From PALSA-612 sp963791225 (GTDB lineage: Bacteria; Actinomycetota; Thermoleophilia; Gaiellales; Gaiellaceae): a stretch of 64,000 bases of DNA. A program made the translations under genes and the position numbers. The DNA is taken from assembly GCA_963791225.1 (NCBI GenBank), contig CAWBRV010000005.1, positions 1 through 64,000 of the forward strand. The letters run 5' to 3'. Under the pieces are notes generated by a model, which saw only the letters and a program-made list of their open reading frames with translations, made no database searches and was not told where the DNA came from. Shown here in pieces: positions 18,019 through 26,373 of this stretch (positions within the stretch are counted from its first letter, which is position 1; every line of letters begins with the position of its first letter).

Positions 18019-19131
18019 GTGATTCTCGGGGTGGACGCGGGCCGCGCCGTCGGCGATCGGACCGGCGTCGGCCGTTACATCCTGCATCTGCTCTCCGCCT
18101 GGTCGCGCGCGCCGCTTCCGTTCGAGGTCGTGCGGATCTTCTCGCCCGCACCGCTCGACGGCTTTCCCGACGATCCCCGCTTTCGCTACGAGGTCCTTCC
18201 CGGGCCTCGGAGCGAGCTCGTCTGGCAGCCCTTGCACCTCCGCCGCCCGGCCAGGGATGTCGACGTGCTCTTCGGCCAGTACACGCTTCCGCCCGGATAC
18301 CGCGGGCGGGGTGTGATCAACAACCTCGGCATCTACGAGGGAAAGTTCGCGATCCCCGGTTGGCAGCCCAAGATCCGCTCGTTGCACATGCGCGCGAGCG
18401 CGCGCAGGGCGGATGCCGTGATCGCCAACTCGGCCAGCACGAAGGCGGACGTCGTCCACTTCTACGGCGTCGACCCCGACCGCATCGTCATCGTCTGGCC
18501 GGGGGCCGCGGCCGACGACTTCAGGCCCGCACGGCCCGGAGACGAGGAGGAGACCGCCGCCGTTCGCGAGCGCGTGCTCGGGAGTCGGGACGCGCCGTAC
18601 TTCCTCTTCGTCGGCAAGCTGTCGGCGCGGCGGAACATCCCCGCGCTCGTTGAGGCGTTCGCCGAGGTTCACCGTGCGCATCCCGAGTTCCGCCTGCTCG
18701 TCGTCGGGCCGAACACGACCGGCATCCCGGTGGACGAGCTGTTCGCGAACTTCGAGCTCGGAGAGTCCGCGCGCTACGTGCCGTTCCTCGGCAGCGACGC
18801 GCTGGCGCCGCTGTACCGCGGAGCGCACGCATTCGTACTTCCCACCGAGCACGAGGGCTTCTCGGGGACGATTCCCGAGGCGATCGCGAGCGGCTGCCCC
18901 GTCGTCACCGTCGACCACGCCGCCCTGGAGGACGCGGGCCTGCGGGAGGCAGTGCTCGCCGTTCCTTCAGCCTCGCCCGCGCTGCTGGCCGCGGCGATGA
19001 CGCGCACGATCGACGAGCCCGCTCTCCGGGAGCGCCTCGCGCACGCCGGGCTCGAGGTCTCGAGGCAGCTGACGTGGGACGAGACCGCCCGCGGGACGAT
19101 GGACGTGCTGGCGCGGATCGCGTCCCGCTAG
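18019..19131 (+). CDS. GT4-family glycosyltransferase
   Basis: An intact 370-residue GT-B enzyme. It starts VILGVDAGRAVGDRTGVGRYILHLL (mannosyltransferase-like N-terminus) and continues with ADAVIANSASTKADVVHFYGVDPDRIVIVWPGA. The donor domain is FLFVGKLSARRNIPALVEAF, RYVPFLGSDALAPLYRGA and FVLPTEHEGFSGTIPEAIASGCPVVTVD, with the E-x7-E catalytic pair. The GTG start follows a TATCGT -10 box by 6 nt. It ends 4 bases into the convergent oxidoreductase gene. It probably transfers a hexose in the same surface-glycan pathway. Confidence 0.87.
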   Translation: MILGVDAGRAVGDRTGVGRYILHLLSAWSRAPLPFEVVRIFSPAPLDGFPDDPRFRYEVLPGPRSELVWQPLHLRRPARDVDVLFGQYTLPPGYRGRGVINNLGIYEGKFAIPGWQPKIRSLHMRASARRADAVIANSASTKADVVHFYGVDPDRIVIVWPGAAADDFRPARPGDEEETAAVRERVLGSRDAPYFLFVGKLSARRNIPALVEAFAEVHRAHPEFRLLVVGPNTTGIPVDELFANFELGESARYVPFLGSDALAPLYRGAHAFVLPTEHEGFSGTIPEAIASGCPVVTVDHAALEDAGLREAVLAVPSASPALLAAAMTRTIDEPALRERLAHAGLEVSRQLTWDETARGTMDVLARIASR

Positions 19132-20186
19132 CCGAGCACGACGCGCTCGCCGGTCCCGGCCGAGCGATACGCCGCCTCGATCACGCGCAGGCCGTCGCGT
19201 GCCTCGCGACCGCTGGACGGAGGCTCGCGCCCCTCGGCCAGAGCGGCGAGGATCTGCTCGAGCAGCTTCGCGGTGCCGTACACGCCGTCGTCGCGCGGGT
19301 TCTTCGCCAGCGTCTTCCGGTCGAGGCCGCGTTCCATCCAGGCGAGGCCGCCCGGGGCGTAGTCGACTCGCACCCCGGCCTTCTGGGCCCGCTTGACGCC
19401 GACTCGCAGCAGCGCCCGGCCGCCGTGGGACGCCCGCAGCGACGCGCGTTCGCAGTCCGCCCGCAGCTCGACGTAGCGCGTCCCGGCGGGGCACAGCCGG
19501 TCGATCGTGATCTGCGCCAGCCGGCCGTCGGGAAAGTCGAGAGTGACGAGATGGATCGCGTCGGCGTCGCGCTCGGGGTCGAGCCCGCTCGAATGCCGCG
19601 CGTAGACGCCGGCAGGCAGCTCTCCGTGCAGGTGCAGCAGCAGGTCGACTAGGTGCACGCCGCCCTCGAACAGCGTCCGGTTCGGCATCGCCGCGCGCCA
19701 GGGCACGGGCTCGTCCCAGGGGGCGAGGTTCATCAGCTGCCAGATCTGCGTGAACACGAGCCGGCCGGCTTCGAGCGATCCGATCTGCTCCTTGATCGCC
19801 TTGAAGATCGGCTTCTCGCGGAACTCGTGGTTGACGGCGACTCTCCGACCGGCGGCATCCGCAGCAGCCAGGACGCGGTCGGCCTCCTCCGGCGTCGCGG
19901 CGAACGGCTTCTCGCAAAGGACGTGCATGCCTGCGCCCAGCGCCTGGACGCAGAGCTCGGCGTGGGAGTCCGGAGGCGTTGCGATCACGAGCAGCTCGGG
20001 CCGGCCGCGGTCGAGCAGCTCGTCGAAGCTCGCGAACGCCGGCAACCCCGACTCCTTCTCCCACGAAGCGCGTTGCTCGGCGGCCGCGTCGAACCCGCCG
20101 ACGGGCTCGGCGCCCTGGACGCGCTTTGCGGCAGGCAGGTGGAAGCCGCGCGTCGCCCAGCCGAGACCCGCGAACCCGATCCTCAC
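19128..20186 (-). CDS. Gfo/Idh/MocA-family NAD(P)-dependent oxidoreductase
   Basis: A 352-residue enzyme. The N-terminal Rossmann domain is VRIGFAGLGWATRGFHLPAA, and the signature HVLCEKPFAATPEEADRVL contains the catalytic EKP. The C-terminal domain contains WQLMNLAPWDEP and FEGGVHLVDLLLHLHGELP, where His residues normally act in catalysis. Family members oxidise or reduce sugar carbons, often for nucleotide-sugar synthesis. The GTG start at 20186 overlaps the stop of the upstream gene (GTGA). It is the last gene of a three-gene minus-strand operon with a beta-propeller-like protein and a methyltransferase. Confidence 0.86.
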   Translation of the reverse strand: MRIGFAGLGWATRGFHLPAAKRVQGAEPVGGFDAAAEQRASWEKESGLPAFASFDELLDRGRPELLVIATPPDSHAELCVQALGAGMHVLCEKPFAATPEEADRVLAAADAAGRRVAVNHEFREKPIFKAIKEQIGSLEAGRLVFTQIWQLMNLAPWDEPVPWRAAMPNRTLFEGGVHLVDLLLHLHGELPAGVYARHSSGLDPERDADAIHLVTLDFPDGRLAQITIDRLCPAGTRYVELRADCERASLRASHGGRALLRVGVKRAQKAGVRVDYAPGGLAWMERGLDRKTLAKNPRDDGVYGTAKLLEQILAALAEGREPPSSGREARDGLRVIEAAYRSAGTGERVVLG

Positions 20187-21325
20187 GCTGCGACTCCCTG
20201 CCGGCTGCCGTCGAAGACGCGTGTGTCGCCGCCCGGCCTGGAGAACGTCGGCGGCACGACCGCGACTGCGTAGACGGTCTCGGTTTCTGCACCGCCGAGG
20301 TCGTACGACTCGACGACCGCGCCGCGCGCGAGATCGACGGCGTGGACGGCGAGCGGGCACTGGCTCCCGACGAGGTAGACATCCCCGGCGAGCCGCGCGA
20401 GGCCACGTGCGAACGCCGGCGTGCCGGGCACGGTCACCTCGGTCCGCTCGTGTCCACTCGTCCGGTCGACTGCGACGACGCGGCTCCCGTTGCTGTCGGC
20501 GTAGAGCAGGAGATCGTCGACGACGAGGACGTTGTGGTTCGGCACGACAACGTCCTGCACGTGGACGAGCACCTCGACCGGCGCTGTCGCCAGCGGGCCT
20601 CCCTCGTCGCGGAGCAGGACGATTGCGCTGGAAGAGCCGGGAAGGAACGTGGTCGGCACGGGCACCGGCCTTACCGGCAACGACCGGGTGATGCCGAGCC
20701 GCGCCGCCAGCCGCCCGGGAACGGCCTTGGCACGTCGCCGTCGCACTTCCGCCGGGCTGAGGATGCGCCCGAAGCTGAGCAGAAGCCCTTCCGGGCACCG
20801 GCCGATGCCGTTCAGATGGACGGCGTTGTGGACGCCGCCCTGGAGCCCGATCGGATTCCGGTAGTCGGTCCGCGGGTCGAACGCGGGCAGCGACTTGAAT
20901 CCGAACGTCTGCATGAGCTCCCGGTTCGTGCGCCAGCTCCAGCGGTCGAGCTCCGTCCCGGACCAGTCGACCTTCAGGAGGAGGTCGCCGTTCGTGCAGG
21001 TGATCCAGATGGCGTCCTCCTCGGCCAGCACGTCGTGAATCGACCCCATGAACGGATGGGTGAAGGAGCTCGAGATCCTCCAGTTCCGGTCGAGGACGAA
21101 GACGGTGTCGGAGTTGCCGACGATCAGCCGGTCGCCCGCGACCGAGATCCCTTTCGCGCCGCGGAGCCCGCCGCGCGGGTTGGGATCGACGCTGCGCCAG
21201 GGGCTCTCCGGAACGGGCTCGTTGATCAGCGTCTCGCCGGTGTCGAGGTCGACGATGCGGAAGAACCCGCTGTAGATCGCCTCGCCCGCGAAGCGGACCT
21301 GAGAGGTGACGGCCGCCAGCGTCAT
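20183..21325 (-). CDS. unrecognised beta-propeller-like protein of a glycan locus
   Basis: A 380-residue protein without a signal peptide. Repeated blade-like units are visible: GGLRGAKGISVAGDRLIVGN, SIHDVLAEEDAIWITCTNGD, NHNVLVVDDLLLYADSNGSR and GLARLAGDVYLVGSQ. Each pairs a hydrophobic strand with a G-D turn, as in WD40/NHL-type propellers. VHNAVHLNGIGRCPEGLLLSFG contains conserved-looking His and Cys. It resembles intracellular propeller proteins near sulfotransferases or glycosyltransferases, but no family is assigned with confidence. ATG 21325 overlaps the upstream methyltransferase stop, and the stop overlaps the Gfo/Idh start, so the three are co-translated. Confidence 0.6.
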   Translation of the reverse strand: MTLAAVTSQVRFAGEAIYSGFFRIVDLDTGETLINEPVPESPWRSVDPNPRGGLRGAKGISVAGDRLIVGNSDTVFVLDRNWRISSSFTHPFMGSIHDVLAEEDAIWITCTNGDLLLKVDWSGTELDRWSWRTNRELMQTFGFKSLPAFDPRTDYRNPIGLQGGVHNAVHLNGIGRCPEGLLLSFGRILSPAEVRRRRAKAVPGRLAARLGITRSLPVRPVPVPTTFLPGSSSAIVLLRDEGGPLATAPVEVLVHVQDVVVPNHNVLVVDDLLLYADSNGSRVVAVDRTSGHERTEVTVPGTPAFARGLARLAGDVYLVGSQCPLAVHAVDLARGAVVESYDLGGAETETVYAVAVVPPTFSRPGGDTRVFDGSRQGVAA

Positions 21326-22269
21326 GCGCGCTTGCGGCCGAAGACGTGGAAGAAGGGACCGACGGCGTGCAGGACGGGGCGCGCCAGCGGCTGCACCCGG
21401 ATCCGGTTGTACGCGCGCACGAGCGTCAGCTCGACCCCCGAGTACAGCTTCTCGGCGGCGTCGGGCACGGCGGGCGTGACGATGTCCGGCTCGAGGCCGT
21501 GCTCGCGGAGCAGGCGGCCGAGCGAGCGTGCGGAGAGCAGGTGCACGTGCGAGTAGGACGTCTTGCGGAACGCGGCCACGTAGGACTCGGCGAGCCCGCG
21601 AGGCAGGTAGCCGACGCCCCAGAGGCGGACGTGAGGCTCGAGGCCGAGCGAGTACCGGTTGGGCGTGGCCAGGAAGAGCAAGCCGCCGGGGCGAAGGACA
21701 CGGGCGCACTCGGCGATGAACTGCGCGGGGTCGTCGACATGCTCGATCACGTCGCTGGCGGCGACGAGATCGAAGCTCTCGTCCGCGAAGGGCAATGCCT
21801 CGGCCGCGCAGGCGACGAGCTCGACTCCTTGCGACTGCTGCTCGTCGAGCCGCTTCTGGGCGAGGGCGAGCCAGCGGAGGGAGACGTCGCTCGCGACGAC
21901 GCTTGCCCCGCGGGCGGCGAGCGCGGCCGACAGCGCGGCCGTCCCGCAGCCGACCTCGAGCGCCCGGTCGTCGGAGCCGATCGCTTTCCCTCGTGCTGCC
22001 TCGATCGCGGCCACGATCGGCTCGCACCTCTCGGCGGCGGTCAGCTCCTGGGCCGTGAAGCGGGCCGCCAGCTCCGGCCGCTTGTCCACGAGGCGCCAGT
22101 GCTCGTCGAGCAGACCGGCGAGGTCGCGATCCGGCGCGATCTCCTGGAGCCGACGCGCGATGCGCTCGTCCTCGTCGCGACTCAGCTGGGGATCCGGGTA
22201 CGAGCGCCTGAGGTCGGCGATGCCCGCCAGAGGCTCGTCACGCTCCGCCCGCTCGGTCGTCCCGCTCAC
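21322..22269 (-). CDS. class I SAM-dependent methyltransferase
   Basis: About 315 residues. An N-terminal helical extension precedes motif I (ALEVGCGTAALSAALAARG), VVASDVSLRWLALAQ, LPFADESFDLVAASDVIEHV and ECARVLRPGGLLFLATPNRY. This is the Ubie/polyketide-type fold, with a C-terminal region common in surface-polysaccharide methyltransferases. The GTG start at 22269 is preferred over TTG 22287 because a TAGGCT -10 box (22282-22277) ends 7 nt before it. It is the first gene of the minus-strand three-gene operon. Confidence 0.84.
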   Translation of the reverse strand: MSGTTERAERDEPLAGIADLRRSYPDPQLSRDEDERIARRLQEIAPDRDLAGLLDEHWRLVDKRPELAARFTAQELTAAERCEPIVAAIEAARGKAIGSDDRALEVGCGTAALSAALAARGASVVASDVSLRWLALAQKRLDEQQSQGVELVACAAEALPFADESFDLVAASDVIEHVDDPAQFIAECARVLRPGGLLFLATPNRYSLGLEPHVRLWGVGYLPRGLAESYVAAFRKTSYSHVHLLSARSLGRLLREHGLEPDIVTPAVPDAAEKLYSGVELTLVRAYNRIRVQPLARPVLHAVGPFFHVFGRKRA

Positions 22270-22345
22270 GCGGTTGAGCCTAGCCAAGCCCGGCTCGGCG
22301 ACGGGCTCGACTGGTCCGATCCGCGCCCTCGGTTATCGTCAGACG

Positions 22346-23497
22346 GTGCCCGCTGAGCGTCGTGTGCTCGGATACCAGCCCGCGCTCGACGGGCTCAGGG
22401 CGGTCGCGATCACGCTCGTCGTCCTGTTTCATCTCCTCGGCCAACCCGCCGGCGGCTACATGGGCGTCGATCTCTTCTTCGTGCTCAGCGGCTTCCTGAT
22501 CACGACGCTGCTGCTGGAGGAGTGGGCCCGGTTCGGCTCGGTTTCCTTCGGTCGCTTCTACCTCCGCCGGGCGCTGCGCCTGTTCCCGGCATTGTGGGTC
22601 TTTCTGGCGGTGTCGCTCATCGTCTACGCCGCGCTCGGCGACGGTGTCCGATCGCAGCTGAAAGGCGTGCTGCTCGGCTTCACCTACACGACCAACCTCG
22701 GCGTCCTCGCCGGCCACTGGGACGGCAGGTACGGATACCTCTGGTCGCTCGCGGTCGAGGAGCAGTTCTACCTCGTCTGGCCGATCGTGCTCGTGTTGAT
22801 GCTGCGAAGCAGGCGCGCCTCCCTGCCCTGGCTGGCGCTGGCGGCCGCCGCGCTGGCGACCGTGATCATGGTGACGCGCTTCGCCGCGGCGCCGGCCCAC
22901 GTCGGCACGCGGTTCGGCTCGGCGTCCGTGACCCGGTTCGATCCCGTCCTGCTGGGATGCGCAGCCGCGCTCCTCTACGCCTCGGCCGCTGGCAAGGCGC
23001 TCCGGCGCGTCGCCGGGTCGCCGCTCGTCGTCGCAGTTGCGCTCGCCGCCGGCGCCTGGCTCGTCGTCTCGTCGTCGGGCGCGCGCACCGTCTACGAAGG
23101 ATCGACGTTCTTCTTCGCAGTGGCCGCCGCGCTCGTGCTCGTTGCCGTCGTGGAGCACCAGGACTCGCCGCGATGGGCCGGCTGGCTGCGCAGGCCCTTG
23201 GCCCTCGTTCCGATCGTTTTCCTGGGCAGGATCTCGTACGCCGTCTACCTCTGGCATCTGCCGATCATGATCTGGAGCAACCAGCTGGAACTGCCGGAGC
23301 GGATCGGCTCGGCGGCCACGCACGTCCTGGAGATCGTGGTCACGCTGGCGATTGCAACGGCGTCCTACTACCTCGTCGAGCGCTACTTCCTGCGACGAAA
23401 GTGGCGGCTGGCGCGGACGACTTCCCACGACGCCGACGCCCCGCCTCCGCTCGTCCGCCAGCACACCGAGCCTTCGGTCGCGACGCCGCTCGGATAG
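22346..23497 (+). CDS. acyltransferase family 3 (O-acyltransferase, OafA-like)
   Basis: A 383-residue membrane enzyme that O-acylates polysaccharides or lipids. It begins LGYQPALDGLRAVAITLVVLFHL, with the D-G-LR-A signature and catalytic-type His, then GYMGVDLFFVLSGFLITTLL and FYLRRALRLFPALW (conserved R-R-x-x-R). About ten hydrophobic helices follow, including the late FLGRISYAVYLWHLPIMI. The GTG start lies 6 nt after a TATCGT -10 box (22334-22339), with no ribosome-binding site. The C-terminal cytoplasmic tail is short and basic. It belongs functionally with the glycan genes around it. Confidence 0.9.
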   Translation: MPAERRVLGYQPALDGLRAVAITLVVLFHLLGQPAGGYMGVDLFFVLSGFLITTLLLEEWARFGSVSFGRFYLRRALRLFPALWVFLAVSLIVYAALGDGVRSQLKGVLLGFTYTTNLGVLAGHWDGRYGYLWSLAVEEQFYLVWPIVLVLMLRSRRASLPWLALAAAALATVIMVTRFAAAPAHVGTRFGSASVTRFDPVLLGCAAALLYASAAGKALRRVAGSPLVVAVALAAGAWLVVSSSGARTVYEGSTFFFAVAAALVLVAVVEHQDSPRWAGWLRRPLALVPIVFLGRISYAVYLWHLPIMIWSNQLELPERIGSAATHVLEIVVTLAIATASYYLVERYFLRRKWRLARTTSHDADAPPPLVRQHTEPSVATPLG

Positions 23498-23503
23498 TCG
23501 TGG

Positions 23504-24224
23504 TCAGACGTCGCGGTCGTGCGCGAGCAGCACGGTCAGCCGCTCGGCGGCGCAGAACTCCGCGATTCGCGGCGGCAGGTCAGCCGGGACGTGGGCGATG
23601 TCGCCGCCGAGGAAGAACCCGCCCGGGCCGCTCTCGTCCCGCACGATCAGGGACACGTGCCCGGGCGTGTGCCCCGGCGTCGGCACGACGAGCAGGCGAC
23701 CCGTCGCCGGCCACGTCGAACGATCCGTTGAACGGGCCGACCGGCGGGCCGCTCAGGGCGACGAGCACGGGCTCGCCGAGCGGCCAGTGCTGGGGCACGT
23801 AGCCGCGCAGCCGTCCCGGCCAGCCCGCGCGCGCGTTCCCACTCCACCCGCGAGACGATCACCTCGGCGTCCGGGAAGGCGCCCACCCCGCCGACGTGAT
23901 CCGTGTGGAGGTGCGAGAGCACGACCCAGCGCACGTCGCCCGGCTCGATCCCCCGGCCCGTGAGCTGCGCCGCCGATCTCGTCGCCGGGCTCGAGCTCGA
24001 AGCGGGCGAGTCGCAGAAACGGGTGCCATGACGGGTGGTAGCCCGGCTCGCCGGCCCGGGCCGTCTGACCCGTGTCGAAGAGGCAGAGGCCGTCCGGATG
24101 GCGCACGAGGAAGACGTTCACCGGCAGCGTCTCGCCGCTCCAGCCGCCGGGGAGGTAGCGCCGTACACCGTGCGCCGCGCGCCTTCGGCCGCACGCGTCC
24201 CGTCGAGAACCGCTCGACCTCCAT
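23504..24224 (-). CDS. metallo-beta-lactamase-fold hydrolase (AHL-lactonase-like), frameshifted
   Basis: The zinc-binding motif SHLHTDHVGGVGAFPDAEV (HxHxDH) and PTPGHTPGHVSLIV...GGDIAHV are those of the lactonase/AiiA-like branch. The start MEVERFSTGRVRPKARG (ATG 24224) leads into VFLVRHPDGLCLFDTGQTA and SWHPFLRLARFELEPGDEI. These pieces lie in three frames, with shifts near 24170, 23970, 23840 and 23700. An intact product of about 240 residues would hydrolyse lactones or related esters; quorum-signal degradation is only one possibility. It begins 3 bases after the stop of the upstream glycosyltransferase gene, so the two are co-transcribed. Confidence 0.65.
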
Positions 24225-24227
24225 CCC

Positions 24228-25135
24228 TCAGCGGTCGCGGCGGCGGAGGTGCTCGACGATCCCGACCGGCACCGACAGCGCGCCGACGACGTGGTGGAGG
24301 ACGTGCAGCCAGACGCCGATCACCGCCTGCGGCGCGTCCCCGCCTCCGGGCGAGCAGCTCGTAGAACGACCGGTTCAGCGCGACGAGCACGGCGAGCGCC
24401 ACGAGCGTGCGGCGCAGCCGGCCCCGGAGCAGCGCGCCGACGGCACCCAGCGCGGCGAGGGCGCTCAGTCGGTGGCGCCAGCCGAGGTTCAGCGTCGACG
24501 AGCCCGTCCCCTGCCGCAGCAGCAGCTCCACCCAGGGGACGCCGCGTGCCCAGAGGTCGGTCTCGACCATCCCGTGCAGGCTCCACGCCTTGAGGTGCGT
24601 GCCCTGCAGCAGCGGGTCGAGCTCGATCTTGCAGCCCGCCGCGGCTAGCCGCGTCCCGAGCTCGATGTCCTCGACCGACGGCACTAGGTAGCCGCTCGGC
24701 GTCGAAGCCGCCCGAGGCCTCGAAGACGTCCCGCCGTACAGCGCCGAGGCCCGCCCAGAACGTCGACGCGGCGCCGGCGCCCTGCTGGTGGACGTGGTGG
24801 TGCATGAGGTTGCGGAACGCGGATACGGTCGCCGGGATCGGCCGGCCGGTCGTCGTAGGAGCCGAAGAGAGCGGCCAGTTCGGGGTCAGCCTCGAACGCC
24901 CGCCGGATCCGCGCGAACGCGTCGCCGTGGACGACGACGTCGGCGTCGACGAACACGATCACGGTCGCCCGACGCCTGCGACGCACCGCGGTTCCGGGCG
25001 TCCGCCGGACCCTCCGCCCTCGTCGACCACGATCACCTCCTCGGGCGGCTCGTCGGCGGCCCGGATCGCCTCCAGGCACGCCGTGAGGGTGGGCGGCGCG
25101 TTCGTGGCCGGCACGATCGCGCTCAGGCTCGGCAT
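24228..25135 (-). CDS. GT2-type glycosyltransferase, frameshifted
   Basis: ATG 25135 opens MPSLSAIVPATNAPPTLTACLEAI, a GT-A N-terminus. IVFVDADVVVHGDAFARIR is the DxD region. After shifts near 25015, 24860 and 24700 the frame continues with FWAGLGAVRRDVFEASGGFD and SVEDIELGTRLAAAGCKIELDP, carrying the ED catalytic motif. A hydrophobic C-terminal pair of helices ends near the TGA at 24228-24230. A TAGAAT -10 box (25147-25142) lies 6 nt before the start. It is divergent from folD with a 34-bp gap. Confidence 0.7.
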
Positions 25136-25141
25136 GCGCGC

Positions 25142-25163
25142 ATTCTAGGTCGCGCGGTAATCT
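25142..25163. promoter_or_regulatory. divergent -10 boxes for the glycosyltransferase and folD
   Basis: Minus-strand TAGAAT (25147-25142) is 6 nt from ATG 25135. Plus-strand TAATCT (25158-25163) is 6 nt from GTG 25170. The whole gap is 34 bp and no ribosome-binding site is visible for either gene. Confidence 0.5.
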
Positions 25164-25169
25164 CGCCCC

Positions 25170-26019
25170 GTGCCGGCCGTCCTGATGAAAGGCGCTCCGC
25201 CTCGCGGAGCGGGTGCGCGAGCAAGTCCGCGCCGACATCGCCGAGCTCGGCTCGGTGGGCCTCGCGACCGTGCTCGTCGGCGACGATCCGGCCTCGCACG
25301 TCTACGTCGGGAAGAAGCACGAGACCGCGATCGCGGACGGCCTGCGCAGCATCGACCGCCGACTTCCCGCGGACACGACGCAGGATGACGCTGCTCGCGC
25401 TGCTCGGCGAGCTGAATGCAGACGACGAGGTGGACGGAATCCTCGTCCAGCTCCCGCTTCCCGACCAGATCGACGCGGAGGTGGTGCTACGCGCGGTCGA
25501 GCCGATCAAGGACGTCGACGGCTTCCATCCGTTCAACGCCGGTCGGCTCTACGCCGGGCACCCGACGTTCGTGCCTGCGACGCCGCTCGGGATCATGGCG
25601 CTGCTCGAGGAGCACGGCGTCCCGCTCGAGGGCGCCCGCGCGGTCGTCGTCGGCCGCAGCACCATCGTCGGCAAGCCGATCGCACACTTGCTCCTGGGGG
25701 CGAACGCGACGGTGACGATCTGCCACTCGCGCACGCGTGACCTGCCGCCGAGGCCCGCGCCGCCGACGTGCTCGTCGTCGCGATCGGCCGGCCGGGGCTC
25801 GTCACAGTGGACATGGTCAAGGAGGGCGCTGCGGTCGTCGACGTCGGCATCACGCGCACCGAGGCCGGGCTCGTGGGCGACGTCGCGGCCGATGTCGGCG
25901 AGCGCGCAGGCTTCCTCACGCCCGTCCCCGGGGGAGTCGGTCCGATGACGATCGCGATGCTGCTGCGCAACACGATTCGCGCTGCCCGCTATCGCAGGGA
26001 ATTGCTTGCGTATCCGTAG
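25170..26019 (+). CDS. folD: bifunctional methylenetetrahydrofolate dehydrogenase/cyclohydrolase, frameshifted as given
   Basis: Interconverts 5,10-methylene- and 10-formyl-tetrahydrofolate. All conserved blocks are present but in three frames: RLAERVREQVR, ATVLVGDDPASHVYVGKKHETA (catalytic-type Lys), DGILVQLPLPDQID, IKDVDGFHPFNAGRL, VVVGRSTIVGKPIAHLLL, ATVTICHSRT and the C-terminal FLTPVPGGVGPMTIAMLLRNT. Single extra bases near 25197, 25392 and 25750 explain the breaks. The gene is essential in most bacteria and every motif is undamaged, so these are very probably sequencing errors. The GTG start lies 6 nt after a TAATCT -10 box. Confidence 0.85.
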
Positions 26020-26103
26020 TGCCGTTGGTTACAGTGGCCGCGCTTTAGACAAGTTCGGCGGCTCGGTGCCCGGGCCGTCGTTTCACGTTCAAGGAGGAAG
26101 ACG

Positions 26104-26307
26104 TTGGCTCAGGGCACCGTGAAGTGGTTTTCGAACGAGAAGGGGTACGGCTTCATCGAGCGTGAGGAGGGCGACGACGTGTTCGTGCACTTCTCCGCGA
26201 TCAACATGGACGGCTACAAGACGCTGACCGAGGGTCAACGCGTCGAGTTCGAGGTCGTCCAGGGCGACAAGGGCCTGCAGGCGGCCAACGTCCAAGCAGC
26301 TGCCTGA
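26104..26307 (+). CDS. csp: cold-shock domain protein (CspA family)
   Basis: A 67-residue single-stranded nucleic-acid-binding beta-barrel. GTVKWFSNEKGYGFI carries RNP1 and DDVFVHFSAI carries RNP2, both intact. The TTG start is set by AAGGAGG 7 nt upstream, a strong ribosome-binding site that contrasts with the many leaderless genes nearby. A leader of several tens of bases precedes it, as is usual for temperature-regulated csp mRNAs. An intrinsic terminator follows. It acts as an RNA chaperone in the cytoplasm. Confidence 0.95.
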   Translation: MAQGTVKWFSNEKGYGFIEREEGDDVFVHFSAINMDGYKTLTEGQRVEFEVVQGDKGLQAANVQAAA

Positions 26308-26327
26308 GTTCCTTTCGGAGCGAATTC

Positions 26328-26357
26328 ACGGGCCCCGAAAGGGGCCCGTCTCATTTT
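26328..26357 (+). terminator. intrinsic terminator after csp
   Basis: ACGGGCCCC pairs with GGGGCCCGT across a GAAA tetraloop and is followed by CTCATTTT. Confidence 0.85.
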
Positions 26358-26373
26358 GTGAACCCTTGCCGGG

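Noticed and set aside
25170..26019. Programmed frameshifting in folD
   Set aside because: Three separate shifts without slippery sequences and no precedent in FolD; sequencing indels explain them better.
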